From NCBI GenBank assembly GCA_017542145.1, contig JAFXXQ010000037.1, positions 1 through 64,000 on the forward strand: a DNA stretch of 64,000 bases. The letters run 5' to 3'. This document shows, piece after piece, positions 49,440 through 58,353 of the stretch; position 1 is the first letter of the stretch; each line of letters starts with the position of its first letter. The translations under genes were made by a program, and so were the position numbers. Below the pieces are notes generated by a model. That model ran no database searches, was not told the origin of the DNA, and was given only the letters and a program-made list of their open reading frames with translations. This DNA comes from Bacteroidaceae bacterium. GTDB taxonomy: Bacteria > Bacteroidota > Bacteroidia > Bacteroidales > Bacteroidaceae.

Positions 49440-50420
49440 ATGGCCCTTAATCCTGCTTTGATAAAAGCCTACGCCCGAATGGGGCAGAAAGGTGCCGCTG
49501 CTGGTATCGGAATGATGGAGTTGGCCAAGAACGATTCCGATATGTGGGTTGTGGTGGCTGATAGTGTGGCCATTGCAAGCCTTGACCGTTTCTATAATAG
49601 TTATCCTGAGCGTGTCATTAATGCAGGCATCTCGGAACAGAGCATGATTGGCATTGCTGCGGGTCTTTCGTCTGAGGATGGGCGAGTCGTTTATGCCTGC
49701 ACCTACGCAGCATTTGTTTTGGTGAAGGCTATAGAGTTTGTGCGGCATAACTTGGCTTACCATCAGTTCAACGTGAAGCTGGTGGGCAACTCTGCTGGTT
49801 TTGCAATGGAAACTCTTTCCATATCCCATTGGGCTACGGAAGACATTGCTATGGCAAGAGCTCTCCCCAATTTGACCATCCTTTCAGCTGCAGATAGTCT
49901 GGAGGCTATAAAGATTGTCAAAGCAGCACACGATAGAAAAGGACCTGTTTATGTACGTTTATCGGGCCTTTTGAATTGTCCGATAGTCTATGAAAAGGAC
50001 TTTGAGTATCAAATAGGAAAAGCGAACAAGCTCCGTGAGGGTGAAGATGTGACATTAATTGCCACAGGAATGATGGTGCGTGAAACCCTTGATGCGGCCG
50101 AACTGCTTTCGGCCAAGGGCATTCATTGCAACGTCATCGATATGCACACGATAAAGCCATTGGATACAGAATGTCTGGATGAAGTTTTTGTGGATTCAAA
50201 ATTGATTGCTACCGTGGAGGAACATAGCATCATAGGTGGCTTGGGTGGTGCTGTAGCAGAATATCTTTCAGAAAAAGAGAATACACCTCGCCTTATCCGG
50301 ATTGGAATAAAAGACCAGTTTGGAAAATTGGGCGATTTACGTTATTGCTGGGAGCAACACGGTTTGACTGCGCCACAAATTGCTGATCGGATCCAATCAG
50401 AATTAAATAGGAATAATTAA
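49440..50420 (+). CDS. Transketolase C-terminal subunit
   Basis: 326 residues: pyrimidine-binding domain with the catalytic glutamate Glu66 in INAGISEQSMIGIAAGL, then the transketolase C-terminal domain (about 190-320, EGEDVTLIATGMMVRETLDAAELL). The pair 48609/49440 makes one full enzyme. It is sandwiched between ACP genes, which resembles the NapB/NapD-type enzymes of naphthyridinomycin biosynthesis that load a two-carbon glycolyl unit on an ACP. That parallel is an inference from gene context. Confidence 0.94.
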   Translation: MALNPALIKAYARMGQKGAAAGIGMMELAKNDSDMWVVVADSVAIASLDRFYNSYPERVINAGISEQSMIGIAAGLSSEDGRVVYACTYAAFVLVKAIEFVRHNLAYHQFNVKLVGNSAGFAMETLSISHWATEDIAMARALPNLTILSAADSLEAIKIVKAAHDRKGPVYVRLSGLLNCPIVYEKDFEYQIGKANKLREGEDVTLIATGMMVRETLDAAELLSAKGIHCNVIDMHTIKPLDTECLDEVFVDSKLIATVEEHSIIGGLGGAVAEYLSEKENTPRLIRIGIKDQFGKLGDLRYCWEQHGLTAPQIADRIQSELNRNN

Positions 50421-50451
50421 ATAGAAAACAAATAGTAAATTATAAATAAAC

Positions 50452-50688
50452 ATGTCAAATCTTGAAAAGTATAAGAATGCCTTTGTAGAAGGCCTTGAAG
50501 TCGATCTGAATGAAGTAGAGGGCTTGTCCATGGAAAAGTGTGACAAGTGGGATTCCATTGGTCAGATGAGCTTGATTGCCGTCCTGGAGGATGCATTTGA
50601 AATAGAGTTGGAACCAGAAGAAGTTATGGCATTTACTTCTTATGAGGCTGGCATGGAGATATTGAAGAATCACCAGATTGAACTTTGA
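50452..50688 (+). CDS. Acyl carrier protein (second of two)
   Basis: 78 residues with WDSIGQMSLIAVLEDAFEIELEPEEV; Ser35 in DSIG is the 4'-phosphopantetheine site. The stop codon overlaps the start of the AMP ligase gene (ATGA), so the two are translationally coupled and the ligase probably loads this carrier. Confidence 0.93.
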   Translation: MSNLEKYKNAFVEGLEVDLNEVEGLSMEKCDKWDSIGQMSLIAVLEDAFEIELEPEEVMAFTSYEAGMEILKNHQIEL

Positions 50689-52082
50689 TGCTTTTTGATA
50701 TTGATAAAAAGCCATCAGAGCATTTTGCTGCCATTGATGATAATGGTGGACAGTTGACTTACGGTGAGCTGGTATGGTTGCGCGGAGAACTTGCTTCCGT
50801 GTTGCCGGAGCGCGAGTTAGTGTTCTGCCTTTGTGAAAACAGAGTAGGAGCATTGGCTGGCTTTTTGTCGTTGTATGACTGCAAGGATGTCTGCCTGCTA
50901 CTTAGTGCCCATATTGATAATGCATTATTGCAGGTGCTTGATGAAACCTACGGCCCTTCCTATTACTGGATGCCGGAGCCGATGGCAACAGAAAGCGGTT
51001 TTGAAAGAATATATACATACAAAGGCTATATTCTTTGTAAAACCGGCAAGACTTCTCCATCTTTGCATTCCGATCTTTCCATGCTAATGACCACTTCCGG
51101 CACTACGGGAAGTCCCAAATTGGTTAGGCATAAATATGGCAATATCGAAAGTAATGCCCGTAATGTCGCAAAGGTCTTTGGTTGGACGGCAGAAGAGCGG
51201 GGTATCATAGATTTGCCCATGCAATATACGATGGGTTTGAATGTCATCAATAGTCATCTTTATGCCGGAGCAACTATTTTGTTGGTTGAGGCCAATCTGA
51301 TGAGCCCGCTTTTCTGGAAATTCATCAAGGAGAATAAAGGAACGAACTTTACTGGTGTCCCATTCAGTTATGAAGTTCTGAACCGACTTCGTTTCACCCG
51401 CATGGATTTACCTTATCTGACCACATTGGCAGAGGGTGGTGGTAAACTGTCTGACACCCTGTTCAAGACCTTTGCCGATTATGCTGCTGAAAAAGGCAAG
51501 CGTTTTTTTGCTACCTTTGGCACCACTGAGACTTCTGCTCGTTTAGCTTTTCTTCCTCCTGAAGAAGCCACCACGCATATTGGTAGCATTGGCCATGCCA
51601 TTCCCGAAGGCCGGCTGATTCTCATGGATGAGAACGGTCAAGAGATAACGGAGTCCGATGTCGAAGGAGAACTCCATTACGAGGGTCCCAATGTCACCAT
51701 GGGCTACGGTACTTGCATCGAAGACCTGATGCAGGGTGATGAATTCTGTGGCGTGTATGCGACAGGTGACTTGGCTAAGAAGGATAGAGACGGCTATTAC
51801 TATATTGTAGGCCGTAAGAAACGCTTTTTAAAACTGTTTGGCCTTCGTGTCAGCCTTGACCAGAGTGAGAAAATTATCAAAGAGCATTTTGGGATAGATT
51901 GTGCCTGCACGGGCGATGATTCCAAAATGCGCATCTATATCACCGATGATAGCCTCAAAGAAGACGTGAAGCATCTTATCTCAGAAAAGACGGGATTGAT
52001 ATCCACCTCGTTCGAGGTGAAGGTGTTAGATGCCATTCCCCGTTTTGAATCTGGAAAAATCAACTATAGACAATTAGGTTAA
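50685..52082 (+). CDS. AMP-binding acyl ligase (ANL superfamily)
   Basis: 465 residues, shorter than typical acyl-CoA synthetases. Motifs: MTTSGTTGSPK (about 135-145, ATP loop), FATFGTTETSARLAFL, YATGDLAKKDRDGYYYIVGRKKRFLKLFG, and a C-terminal PRFESGKINYRQ with the catalytic lysine. The start overlaps the ACP gene. The expected reaction is adenylation of a carboxylic (or amino) acid and transfer to the ACP thiol. Its downstream neighbour is KAS III, 4 bp away. Confidence 0.93.
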   Translation: MMLFDIDKKPSEHFAAIDDNGGQLTYGELVWLRGELASVLPERELVFCLCENRVGALAGFLSLYDCKDVCLLLSAHIDNALLQVLDETYGPSYYWMPEPMATESGFERIYTYKGYILCKTGKTSPSLHSDLSMLMTTSGTTGSPKLVRHKYGNIESNARNVAKVFGWTAEERGIIDLPMQYTMGLNVINSHLYAGATILLVEANLMSPLFWKFIKENKGTNFTGVPFSYEVLNRLRFTRMDLPYLTTLAEGGGKLSDTLFKTFADYAAEKGKRFFATFGTTETSARLAFLPPEEATTHIGSIGHAIPEGRLILMDENGQEITESDVEGELHYEGPNVTMGYGTCIEDLMQGDEFCGVYATGDLAKKDRDGYYYIVGRKKRFLKLFGLRVSLDQSEKIIKEHFGIDCACTGDDSKMRIYITDDSLKEDVKHLISEKTGLISTSFEVKVLDAIPRFESGKINYRQLG

Positions 52083-52086
52083 TCGT

Positions 52087-53145
52087 ATGGCTTTCTTAAG
52101 AATTGAGAATGTTAATATAGCAGGTATTGCAGCATGTGTGCCCCCAAAGAGGGTTGACAACATGGAGTCAGACCTTGTGGAAGACAAGCATGAGCTGGAA
52201 AAATATATAGAGACAACAGGTGTTCGTTACCGTTATGTGGCAGAGGATGGCATTTGTTCTTCGGACCTATGCAAGGCTGCTGCTGAAAAGCTGATAGAGG
52301 AAATGGGTGTTGATAAATCGGAAATAGATTGTCTGATTATGGTTACACAGACTCCTGATTACATCTTCCCCGCTACAGCCTGTATCTTGCAAGACCGCCT
52401 TGGATTGCCTACTGACTGTTTGAGTTTCGACATCACGATGAGCTGTCCGGGATGGATTTATGGCCTTTCGGTGATGTCGTCTATTCTTAGTGCAGGAAAG
52501 ATGAAGAAGGGACTTCTATTAGTAGGTGAAACCTCTACGAAAGCAAAATCTCCCTATGATCGTGTGAATCTGCTTGCCGGCGATGCTGGCACGGCAACCA
52601 TTCTTGAATACAAGGAAGGAACGAGCCCTTTGCTGTTCAGTATGCATACCGATGGAAGCAACTATCGTTCGCTCATTATTCCTGACGGTGGCTATCGCAA
52701 TCCTGTTACCCCCGAATCATTCGTGTATCATGAATGCAAGGATGGAATGTTGCGCAATCGTTTGAACGCAAATATGGAGGGTGAAGACATACTCTCTTTT
52801 GCCATGCATACTGCACCGAAGTGCATCAAAGGCTTGTTGGAGCATTTCGAGATTCCAAAAGAGAATATTGATTTCTTTTTGATACATCAAGCCAATCAAA
52901 TGATTAATAAACTCATTCAGAAACGATTAAAGGTAGATGATGAGCATTGCCCATATAATATTGCTGAATTTGGTAACTCTTCCTCTACGACAATTCCTTT
53001 AATGATAGTTAATAAGTTAAAGGATTCTTTGGGTGGCAAGAAGGTTGTTGCCTGTGGGTTTGGTACAGGCTTGGCATGGGGCGCAATGTTCTTTGAACCG
53101 GATGTCGATATTTGGATAAATGAGATAGTTCATTACCAGGCATAA
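52087..53145 (+). CDS. 3-oxoacyl-ACP synthase III-like ketosynthase
   Basis: 352 residues, thiolase fold. The catalytic triad is Cys120 (ITMSCPGWIYG), His267 (FFLIHQAN) and Asn297 (FGNSSSTTIPLM). KAS III enzymes condense an acyl-CoA with malonyl-ACP; relatives in biosynthetic loci also form esters or amides by acyl transfer. Divergence from housekeeping FabH (MSCPGW instead of AACAGF-type) suggests a dedicated substrate. It is the last gene of the acyl module, 15 bp before wzx. Confidence 0.93.
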   Translation: MAFLRIENVNIAGIAACVPPKRVDNMESDLVEDKHELEKYIETTGVRYRYVAEDGICSSDLCKAAAEKLIEEMGVDKSEIDCLIMVTQTPDYIFPATACILQDRLGLPTDCLSFDITMSCPGWIYGLSVMSSILSAGKMKKGLLLVGETSTKAKSPYDRVNLLAGDAGTATILEYKEGTSPLLFSMHTDGSNYRSLIIPDGGYRNPVTPESFVYHECKDGMLRNRLNANMEGEDILSFAMHTAPKCIKGLLEHFEIPKENIDFFLIHQANQMINKLIQKRLKVDDEHCPYNIAEFGNSSSTTIPLMIVNKLKDSLGGKKVVACGFGTGLAWGAMFFEPDVDIWINEIVHYQA

Positions 53146-53160
53146 AATCATTTTGCTTGT

Positions 53161-54693
53161 ATGGCTGAATTTAAGCAGAATACCAAGTTGATGGCCCAAA
53201 ACTCGGCCTTTATGTATATCCAGATGGGTGTGAAGATGCTCATCGGGTTATATACGGTGCGTGTTATCCTGCATGCATTGGGGACTGAGGATTATGGTAT
53301 TTACAATGTGGTTGGTGGATTCGTGTCAATGTTTTCATTTATTACGAGTACATTGGTATCGGCCTCTCAACGTTTTTTCGCCTATTCTATCGGAAGAGGT
53401 GAAAAAGAATTGTTGAACAGGTATTTCAATGCCTCATTGTTGAGCTTTCTGATACTCAGTCTGGTATTATTTTTGCTTATTGAAGGTATTGGCTATTGGT
53501 TCGTCAACTACAAGATGGTCGTGCCGTCCAATCGTTTGGAGGCTGCCAACTGGGTGTTTCAATTCGCAGTTTTTGCCTTTATTGTGCGGATTATGAGTGT
53601 GCCTTTTAGGGCAATGGTGGTTTCGCACGAGAAAATGATTATTTTCGCTTTAATCAGTGTTTTAGATTCATTGTTGATATTGGGCATTGCCTTTTTGCTG
53701 CAATCTATATCTCTCGATAAGCTTAAAGTATATGCTGTTTGTATGTTTGGCGTAGCTGTCTTTTCCACTTTACTATATATTGTTTTGTGTGAAAAGAGTT
53801 TTCGGGAAGATTCTAGAATTAGGATAAAGTGGGAGGGATCTTTGATGAAAGAAATGTTATCTTATTGCGGGTGGTACATGTTTGGAACGATGGCTCTGAT
53901 GTTACGCAGTCAGGGTATCAATATGATTCTTAACATTTTTTTTGGACCAGTAGTGAATGCTGCACGTGGCATCGCTTACCAGATTAACAATGCACTCAAT
54001 CAGTTCGTGAATAGTTTCTATAATGCTGTTCGTCCACAAATAACAAAATTGACGGCAGCAGATGAAAGGGAGAAGATGCTTTCTTTGGTCTATAATTCCT
54101 CTGTTATCAGTTTTTTGCTGAAATGTTTAATAACGATTCCTCTACTGTTGGAAATGCCATATGTCCTCTCCCTTTGGCTTGGTGAGGTTCCTGAATATAC
54201 TGTGATTTTTTCGAGATTAGTCGTTATTACTGCAATGATTGACGCATTGGGACATCCTTTAGCGACGGCTGTAAATGCCACTGGTAATATACGTGAATTT
54301 AAGGTGGTTACGGGACTGCTGTTAATCTTGAATCTCCCTGTTTCATATTTTCTTTTGAAGATTTGGCCATATCCTTATGTAGCTTTCTACGTCTCTATAG
54401 TCTTGTCTCTTATAGTGCAATTGGTGAGGATTGTTTTCATGAAAAAGATGTTTGGAATGCCTGTTAATGAGTATTTCCGAAATGTTGTGGTTAAGGTTCT
54501 GGTAGTTGCGTTCTTATCGTTTCTGATAGGATTTTTATTACGGATGTATTTAGGAGATTCTACGTGGGCTCACCTGATAGTTATTCTTTTATCTGTAGGA
54601 ATGGTTTTGATGTTGTCTTGGAGTTATGGGATAAAGAAGTCTCAAAGAGAATTTATCTTGAGATTGATTGTAAAGAGAATTAGAGAGAATTAA
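53161..54693 (+). CDS. Polysaccharide flippase (Wzx-like)
   Basis: 510 residues with about 14 transmembrane segments. NSAFMYIQMGVKMLIGLYTVRVILHALGTEDYGIYNVVGGFVSMFSF is typical of the Bacteroidetes branch of Wzx/MATE-like translocases ('lG..dyGiYnvvgG'). It moves the lipid-linked repeat unit to the periplasm. It is immediately followed by the polymerase-like gene with no gap. The sequence is clearly different from the flippase at 637, which suggests a separate polysaccharide. Confidence 0.92.
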   Translation: MAEFKQNTKLMAQNSAFMYIQMGVKMLIGLYTVRVILHALGTEDYGIYNVVGGFVSMFSFITSTLVSASQRFFAYSIGRGEKELLNRYFNASLLSFLILSLVLFLLIEGIGYWFVNYKMVVPSNRLEAANWVFQFAVFAFIVRIMSVPFRAMVVSHEKMIIFALISVLDSLLILGIAFLLQSISLDKLKVYAVCMFGVAVFSTLLYIVLCEKSFREDSRIRIKWEGSLMKEMLSYCGWYMFGTMALMLRSQGINMILNIFFGPVVNAARGIAYQINNALNQFVNSFYNAVRPQITKLTAADEREKMLSLVYNSSVISFLLKCLITIPLLLEMPYVLSLWLGEVPEYTVIFSRLVVITAMIDALGHPLATAVNATGNIREFKVVTGLLLILNLPVSYFLLKIWPYPYVAFYVSIVLSLIVQLVRIVFMKKMFGMPVNEYFRNVVVKVLVVAFLSFLIGFLLRMYLGDSTWAHLIVILLSVGMVLMLSWSYGIKKSQREFILRLIVKRIREN

Positions 54694-55965
54694 ATGGTTA
54701 TAACACTTACGACATCGTCAGTAATGAAAAAAGATTTTTTTTGGTATATATATTGTGGATGTATGATTCTGTATATATATGCTAGAGCAAATATCTTATG
54801 GTTAGAACGACTTCCTCTCTCGGCAATATGTTTGCTTACAATAATTGTCTCTTCTATAAAAATATTCCAATTGAAAGATTCAATTAAACAGCAACAGTTT
54901 CTTCTTTGTAGTTGTTTTTTTCTTTATTTTGTCCTTTCTTTCTTTTTCTGGGACTGGGGAGGTAACTTTTTTTTTCTGACTGTTCCTGCTCTCTTTTTGT
55001 TTGCCGTTTCGGTTGTTTTGTTGCCTGTTAATGAGAAGAAACTGTTACTCAGTGCTATTTCAAAGTGCATGGTTTTTATTATCATCATCTCTGTTCCTGC
55101 ATGGCTTCTTTTTCTTGCTGGCGTTGATTTTCCTCATTCTGATGTTATATTCCATCCCAATGGCTTTCATGAATATTATGATTATCGTTTTTTTAGATTA
55201 AGTGCTAAGGGAAATGTATTTGATTTGATACTTCCTCGTTTTTCCAGTGTTTTTTTGGAACCTGGTCAGTTTGCTACACCATGCGTTTTCTTGTTTTTCT
55301 TGAATGGAGCAAAGTTTAATCGAAAGAATATACCTTTTATAGTTGCAATTATCTTGTCTTTTTCTTTGGTGGGATTGGCTTTGTTTTTGGGTGGTATAAT
55401 GGCTCGTAAAATCATTGTAAAGGAAAAACACCTTTTAATTCAGTTTTTTTTGATTGCAGCTGTCTTGGGTGGGGTAGGTTATTATTATACTGAGTACGTT
55501 GAACAAGATGATCCAGTTAATATGTATGTTTTCTCTCGGCTTCAATATGACGAAGACAAAGGCCTTTCGGGGAATAATAGAACATCATCTTACTTTGACA
55601 AAAAATATCAAATATTTCTTCAGTCTTCAGATCGATATCTTGGAATGGGTCAACAACTAAAAGAAGGTTATGACTGGACATACAACTGCTCGGGATACAA
55701 AAAGTTTATTGTAAGGCATGGTCTAATTGGTTTTGGCGTGTTTATGTCCTTTATTTTTCTTTTGTTCTTTTTTAATAGGAGCAAACCAAATTTGTTCTTT
55801 CTTGTTATTGTTGTTACTGCCTTTTTTGTCAGAGATTTGCTTCAGGCTCCTCTATGGCTTTCTATTACCATAATAGGGTTCAAAATTCTAAGTAGAAAGT
55901 CAAGAGATTCTGTTTTCATAAGAAATAGTTACAATCTTGAGAGAAGGAATAATTGTTCATCATGA
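54694..55965 (+). CDS. Wzy-like O-antigen polymerase
   Basis: 423 residues, about ten to twelve hydrophobic segments (WYIYCGCMILYIYARANILWL, FLLCSCFFLYFVLSFFFW...), and a large periplasmic loop after helix 5 or 6 (HPNGFHEYYDYRFFRLSAKGNVFDL). That is the Wzy/WaaL topology. The gene starts one base after the wzx stop. Sequence conservation in Wzy is low, so the call rests on topology, length and position. An internal ATG at 54724 (MKKDFFWYIYCG) may be the true start. Base composition is very AT-rich. Confidence 0.75.
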   Translation: MVITLTTSSVMKKDFFWYIYCGCMILYIYARANILWLERLPLSAICLLTIIVSSIKIFQLKDSIKQQQFLLCSCFFLYFVLSFFFWDWGGNFFFLTVPALFLFAVSVVLLPVNEKKLLLSAISKCMVFIIIISVPAWLLFLAGVDFPHSDVIFHPNGFHEYYDYRFFRLSAKGNVFDLILPRFSSVFLEPGQFATPCVFLFFLNGAKFNRKNIPFIVAIILSFSLVGLALFLGGIMARKIIVKEKHLLIQFFLIAAVLGGVGYYYTEYVEQDDPVNMYVFSRLQYDEDKGLSGNNRTSSYFDKKYQIFLQSSDRYLGMGQQLKEGYDWTYNCSGYKKFIVRHGLIGFGVFMSFIFLLFFFNRSKPNLFFLVIVVTAFFVRDLLQAPLWLSITIIGFKILSRKSRDSVFIRNSYNLERRNNCSS

Positions 55966-55969
55966 GCTA

Positions 55970-56000
55970 TTTGTTTATTGTTTGATTTAATGTATTTTTG
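55970..56000 (+). promoter_or_regulatory. Internal promoter in the polysaccharide locus
   Basis: TTTG (55970-55973), a 19-bp gap, TATTTTTG (55993-56000). It lies right behind wzy and ahead of a 46-codon ORF, so the second half of the locus can be expressed separately. Confidence 0.7.
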
Positions 56001-56053
56001 CACAAGTCGTCTCTCTAATATTCCGATTGACGATTAAAAAGCACACATTTTCC

Positions 56054-56194
56054 ATGGCTTTCTATATCAATCGTAGTAAGAAGCATCCGAGTTCTGAAGC
56101 CTTTGGTGGCGAAGACGTTCTTGACGGAATGAACATTGTTCTACATGCCCTGACCATCTGTTCGTTCCTTTACCACGTCATTGATGATCGCTAA
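56054..56194 (+). CDS. Small ORF of 46 codons of unknown nature
   Basis: ATG 56054 to TAA 56194: MAFYINRSKKHPSSEAFGGE, then DVLDGMNIVLHALTICSFLYHVIDDR. It is GC-richer than its AT-rich surroundings and begins 54 bp behind a consensus promoter. It has a basic head and one amphipathic or hydrophobic helix. It could be a leader peptide, a small protein or a fragment of a mobile-element gene. I do not recognise it. Confidence 0.35.
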   Translation: MAFYINRSKKHPSSEAFGGEDVLDGMNIVLHALTICSFLYHVIDDR

Positions 56195-56221
56195 TAGATT
56201 TATTTATAAGCGCTTAGTTGA

Positions 56222-57031
56222 ATGAATAAAAAACCCAAACATAATAATACTCGAGAATTAATAAAAAAAATAACGTTCTGCAGATTTTTTGAGATGGAAA
56301 AAATAACATATATGCCTAAGCCAGAATGGGTGAAAGGGGATGCAATTAAGGAGTGCCTAATAAAAGCTCACGAACCTAATAGAGCAAAAGGGATTGTGAT
56401 GCAGAATCAGTTTATGAGCGCAGAAGAGTTTGATGTATACTTGAAGAACGCTTATTGCTTTGTTGCATTAAAAGACAATCAGGTGATAGGTACAATGGTC
56501 TTTAAAATTTTAAAGTGCAACAAATGGTGGGCAAAAGGTCAAGATGTCATCTATAATTGTATGGATGCTATCTGTCCTGAATATCAAGGAACCGATGTGT
56601 ATTTAGAATTGCGAAGCTTACGTGAAAAGTATATAAAAAAAACAGGATTGAGGATAATACAATCCCTAACAGCGGAGAATAATTATTTAATACAGAAAAT
56701 CTCTGCCAAGATGGGTGGAAAACTTGTAAGATTTGTTGCTTCTTCAGAGACAGACTATTATTCTGTGGTGATGGTGAGGTGGCTTGATGGTTGTCCCTTT
56801 AGTGACAGATATTGTAACTTCCGATATAAATTATCCGAATTCATTGTGAAGACAATTTGGAAGCCAGGTCGGATTATAAGATTTTTACCACTTAGAGATG
56901 GTGATTATAAAAAGCTTTTTGATCATTATCAAATGCAATCTGATTTGGTTAGGGCAGAGGATTATTGTAAAAAAATGGGTGTCAATTATAAACGTTTTAT
57001 CAAATGGGGAAAAAAACATAACAAGTTATAA
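56222..57031 (+). CDS. GNAT-like N-acyltransferase
   Basis: 269 residues. The middle part (about 75-165: AYCFVALKDNQVIGTMVFKILKCN..., CPEYQGTDVYLELRSLREKYIKKTGLRIIQSLTAENN) has the strand-strand-helix order of GNAT folds: a 'VIGTMvf' strand 4, an 'yqGtDVylel' pyrophosphate-loop-like turn and a 'TAENN' region. The remainder is unassigned. The substrate may be the amine made by neighbouring PLP or dehydrogenase enzymes. A downstream ATG at 56294 (MEKITYMPKPEW) is an alternative start. Confidence 0.6.
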   Translation: MNKKPKHNNTRELIKKITFCRFFEMEKITYMPKPEWVKGDAIKECLIKAHEPNRAKGIVMQNQFMSAEEFDVYLKNAYCFVALKDNQVIGTMVFKILKCNKWWAKGQDVIYNCMDAICPEYQGTDVYLELRSLREKYIKKTGLRIIQSLTAENNYLIQKISAKMGGKLVRFVASSETDYYSVVMVRWLDGCPFSDRYCNFRYKLSEFIVKTIWKPGRIIRFLPLRDGDYKKLFDHYQMQSDLVRAEDYCKKMGVNYKRFIKWGKKHNKL

Positions 57032-57060
57032 GTAATCAATTATAAAAATACGCGAGTGAA

Positions 57061-57657
57061 ATGAAATTTTTATTTGATTTAGATGGTACTGTAACTTCGC
57101 AGGAGACGCTTCCTGTCATTGCTAATCATTTTGGGATTAGTAAGGAAATGGAAGAGCTGACGAAGCAGACAGTTCAAGGCAATATTCCATTTGTGGAAAG
57201 TTTTATTCGTAGGGTTAATATATTAGGGGATCTACCTGTTTCTGAAGTGGATAATCTTTTGGGCCAAGTCCCTTTGTACCCTTTGTTACATCAGTTTATT
57301 CAAGAACATCTAGAGAATTGTGCTGTAATTACAGGTAACCTGGACTGTTGGTGCAAACAGCTAAATGCCAAGGTTGGATGTCAGGCCTTTTGTTCACATG
57401 CCATTGTTGAAGATGATAGGGTAGTAAAGCTAGAGAAAATACTTCGTAAAGAAGTAGTGGTGGATCATTTCAGATCTTTAGGAGAGACAGTGGTTTTTGT
57501 GGGAGATGGCAACAATGATTTGGAGGCAATGCGTCATGCTAATTTCTCCATTGCTGTGGGCTTGACACATAATCCCGCCAAAAGTTTGTTGTCAATAGTT
57601 GATTATATTTTTTATAACGAGAAAGCATTATGTCGCCAGCTAAGTCAGTTGTTATAA
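57061..57657 (+). CDS. HAD-superfamily phosphatase (SerB-like)
   Basis: 198 residues. Motif I FDLDGTVTSQET (nucleophile Asp in DxDGT), motif II in VITGNLD, Lys near LEKILRKE, motif IV VFVGDGNNDLEAM. The compact cap is HAD-IB type, as in phosphoserine phosphatase. It could dephosphorylate an amino-alcohol or sugar phosphate. The 3' end overlaps the next gene by 28 bp. Confidence 0.88.
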   Translation: MKFLFDLDGTVTSQETLPVIANHFGISKEMEELTKQTVQGNIPFVESFIRRVNILGDLPVSEVDNLLGQVPLYPLLHQFIQEHLENCAVITGNLDCWCKQLNAKVGCQAFCSHAIVEDDRVVKLEKILRKEVVVDHFRSLGETVVFVGDGNNDLEAMRHANFSIAVGLTHNPAKSLLSIVDYIFYNEKALCRQLSQLL

Positions 57658-58262
57658 GTTGCGCGGGTATCGGTTCCCGTCTGGGCCTTGGTCTAACGAA
57701 AGCTTTAGTCCAGATAAATGGTCGGTCTTTAATTTCATGGCAACTGGAGTTGTTTAAAGATGTTGAAGACCTTAGAATCGTTATTGGTTTTCAAGCTAAT
57801 GATATCATAGAAGAAGTAAGAAAATATCGTGATGATGTTACTTTTGTTTTTAATCATCGATATTTTGAAACAAAGACAGGTGCCAGTTTTTTCTTAGGTG
57901 CCCGTCATGCCAATGAATTTGTTTTAGAATGGGATGGTGACTTGCTTGTTCATCCTGATGATGTAAAGATGATTTTGGCAACGGAGGGTGAGTTCCTCTG
58001 TTATTCAGAAAAGACTTCAGACGATGCCGTTTTTGTGAAAGTCGATGAAGAGGATAATGTGTTGAGTTTTTCGCGTGAATATGGGGACTACGAATGGACA
58101 GGTCCAGCTTGTATGTGCAAAAAGCACCTTACATATAGTTCCCAGAATGTTTTCAATATGTTTGAGCCTCTCCTTCCTATGAAAGGTATAAAAGTGAGAG
58201 CTTATGATATTGATACTTATGATGATTACCAACGAGTGTCTAGTATTGTAAAAGACTGGTAA
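57630..58262 (+). CDS. Nucleotidyltransferase (LicC/sugar-nucleotidyltransferase-like)
   Basis: 210 residues. The N-terminal SVVISCAGIGSRLGLGLTKALVQINGRSLI is a GxGxR(x)nPK-type NTP loop with Lys in TKAL. FVLEWDGDLLVHPDD provides the metal-binding Asp pair. Size and motif order fit cytidylyltransferases of the LicC/IspD-like group. It overlaps the phosphatase gene and precedes the nucleotidyltransferase-PLP fusion, so two distinct nucleotide-activated groups may be made here. Confidence 0.85.
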   Translation: MSPAKSVVISCAGIGSRLGLGLTKALVQINGRSLISWQLELFKDVEDLRIVIGFQANDIIEEVRKYRDDVTFVFNHRYFETKTGASFFLGARHANEFVLEWDGDLLVHPDDVKMILATEGEFLCYSEKTSDDAVFVKVDEEDNVLSFSREYGDYEWTGPACMCKKHLTYSSQNVFNMFEPLLPMKGIKVRAYDIDTYDDYQRVSSIVKDW

Positions 58263-58353
58263 ATTTATTTTACTAATTGTAATTGCAATTTGTTTTGATA
58301 CTTATCGCAAATAAGAATAAAAAAAAGTATTATAGTATTAATTGTTATTATAT

